Assembly: GCA_019752975.1 (NCBI GenBank)
Contig: JAIELM010000479.1
Span: 1-7,009 of the forward strand
Direction: 5' to 3'
Length of the DNA: 7,009 nt
Origin: Undibacterium sp.
GTDB taxonomy: Bacteria; Pseudomonadota; Gammaproteobacteria; Burkholderiales; Burkholderiaceae_D
This document shows, in pieces, positions 6,949 through 7,009 of the stretch. The position numbers were made by a program, and so were the translations under genes. Below the pieces are notes generated by a model. It ran no database searches and was not told the DNA's origin. It worked only from the letters and a program-made list of their open reading frames with translations. Within the stretch, counting starts at the first letter, position 1; each line of letters starts with the position of its first letter.

Positions 6949-7009
6949 ATCTTGTACTTATTGGGAATACTACTGCATCCCGATAAAAAGGACTTGCCTT
7001 TCGTGGTGA
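6949..7009 (+). pseudogene. ppnN: Continuation of the ppnN frame after the premature stop
   Basis: In the same frame as the upstream ppnN portion, 20 open codons run to the window edge and read ILYLLGILLHP followed by DKKDLPFVV. This is what the family has directly after PGGxGTAEE (in E. coli a similar ELLYLLGILMNP). The segment is therefore the rest of the same gene and not intergenic DNA. No ATG or ribosome binding site is present in it; an in-frame TTG at 6952 exists but has no support as a start. The remainder of the gene lies outside the window. Confidence 0.8.

Overview
The window looks like ordinary chromosomal DNA of a betaproteobacterium, probably in the order Burkholderiales and perhaps an Oxalobacteraceae or Undibacterium-like organism. 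This rests on the tatD-comEC neighbourhood, the style of the ComEC N-terminus, the PpnN N-terminus and a GC content that looks near 50%. No database search was possible, so the placement is an inference. All recognised genes are on the + strand.

Layout: (1) the 3' end of a TatD-family metal-dependent DNase (1-272); (2) comEC, the inner-membrane DNA-uptake channel with a fused metallo-beta-lactamase domain (278-2728); (3) an alpha/beta hydrolase with a complete catalytic triad (2744-3556); (4) an outer-membrane lipid A deacylase of the LpxR/DUF2219 family (3566-4528); (5) a 131-bp gap with a perfect DnaA-box match and a TATAAT -10 element; (6) rlmD, the 23S rRNA m5U1939 methyltransferase (4660-6003), followed by a strong intrinsic terminator; (7) a gap with a candidate promoter; (8) ppnN, a nucleotide 5'-monophosphate nucleosidase (from 6151), interrupted by an in-frame TAA.

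The first four genes are 5, 15 and 9 bases apart with no visible terminator between them, so they probably form one transcription unit or its tail. TatD and ComEC both act on DNA (a nuclease and a DNA importer). The hydrolase and LpxR may both act on esters or lipids, but a shared role is only inferred from spacing. rlmD probably has its own promoter and ends at the terminator, and ppnN starts a new unit.

The most notable observation is in ppnN. The reading frame is clearly conserved on both sides of codon 266, but that codon is TAA exactly where the family motif PGGxGTxxE has its conserved glutamate. This looks like a single GAA-to-TAA nonsense change (or a sequencing error), not a natural gene end. 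I found no RNA gene, CRISPR array, insertion sequence or clear novel system.
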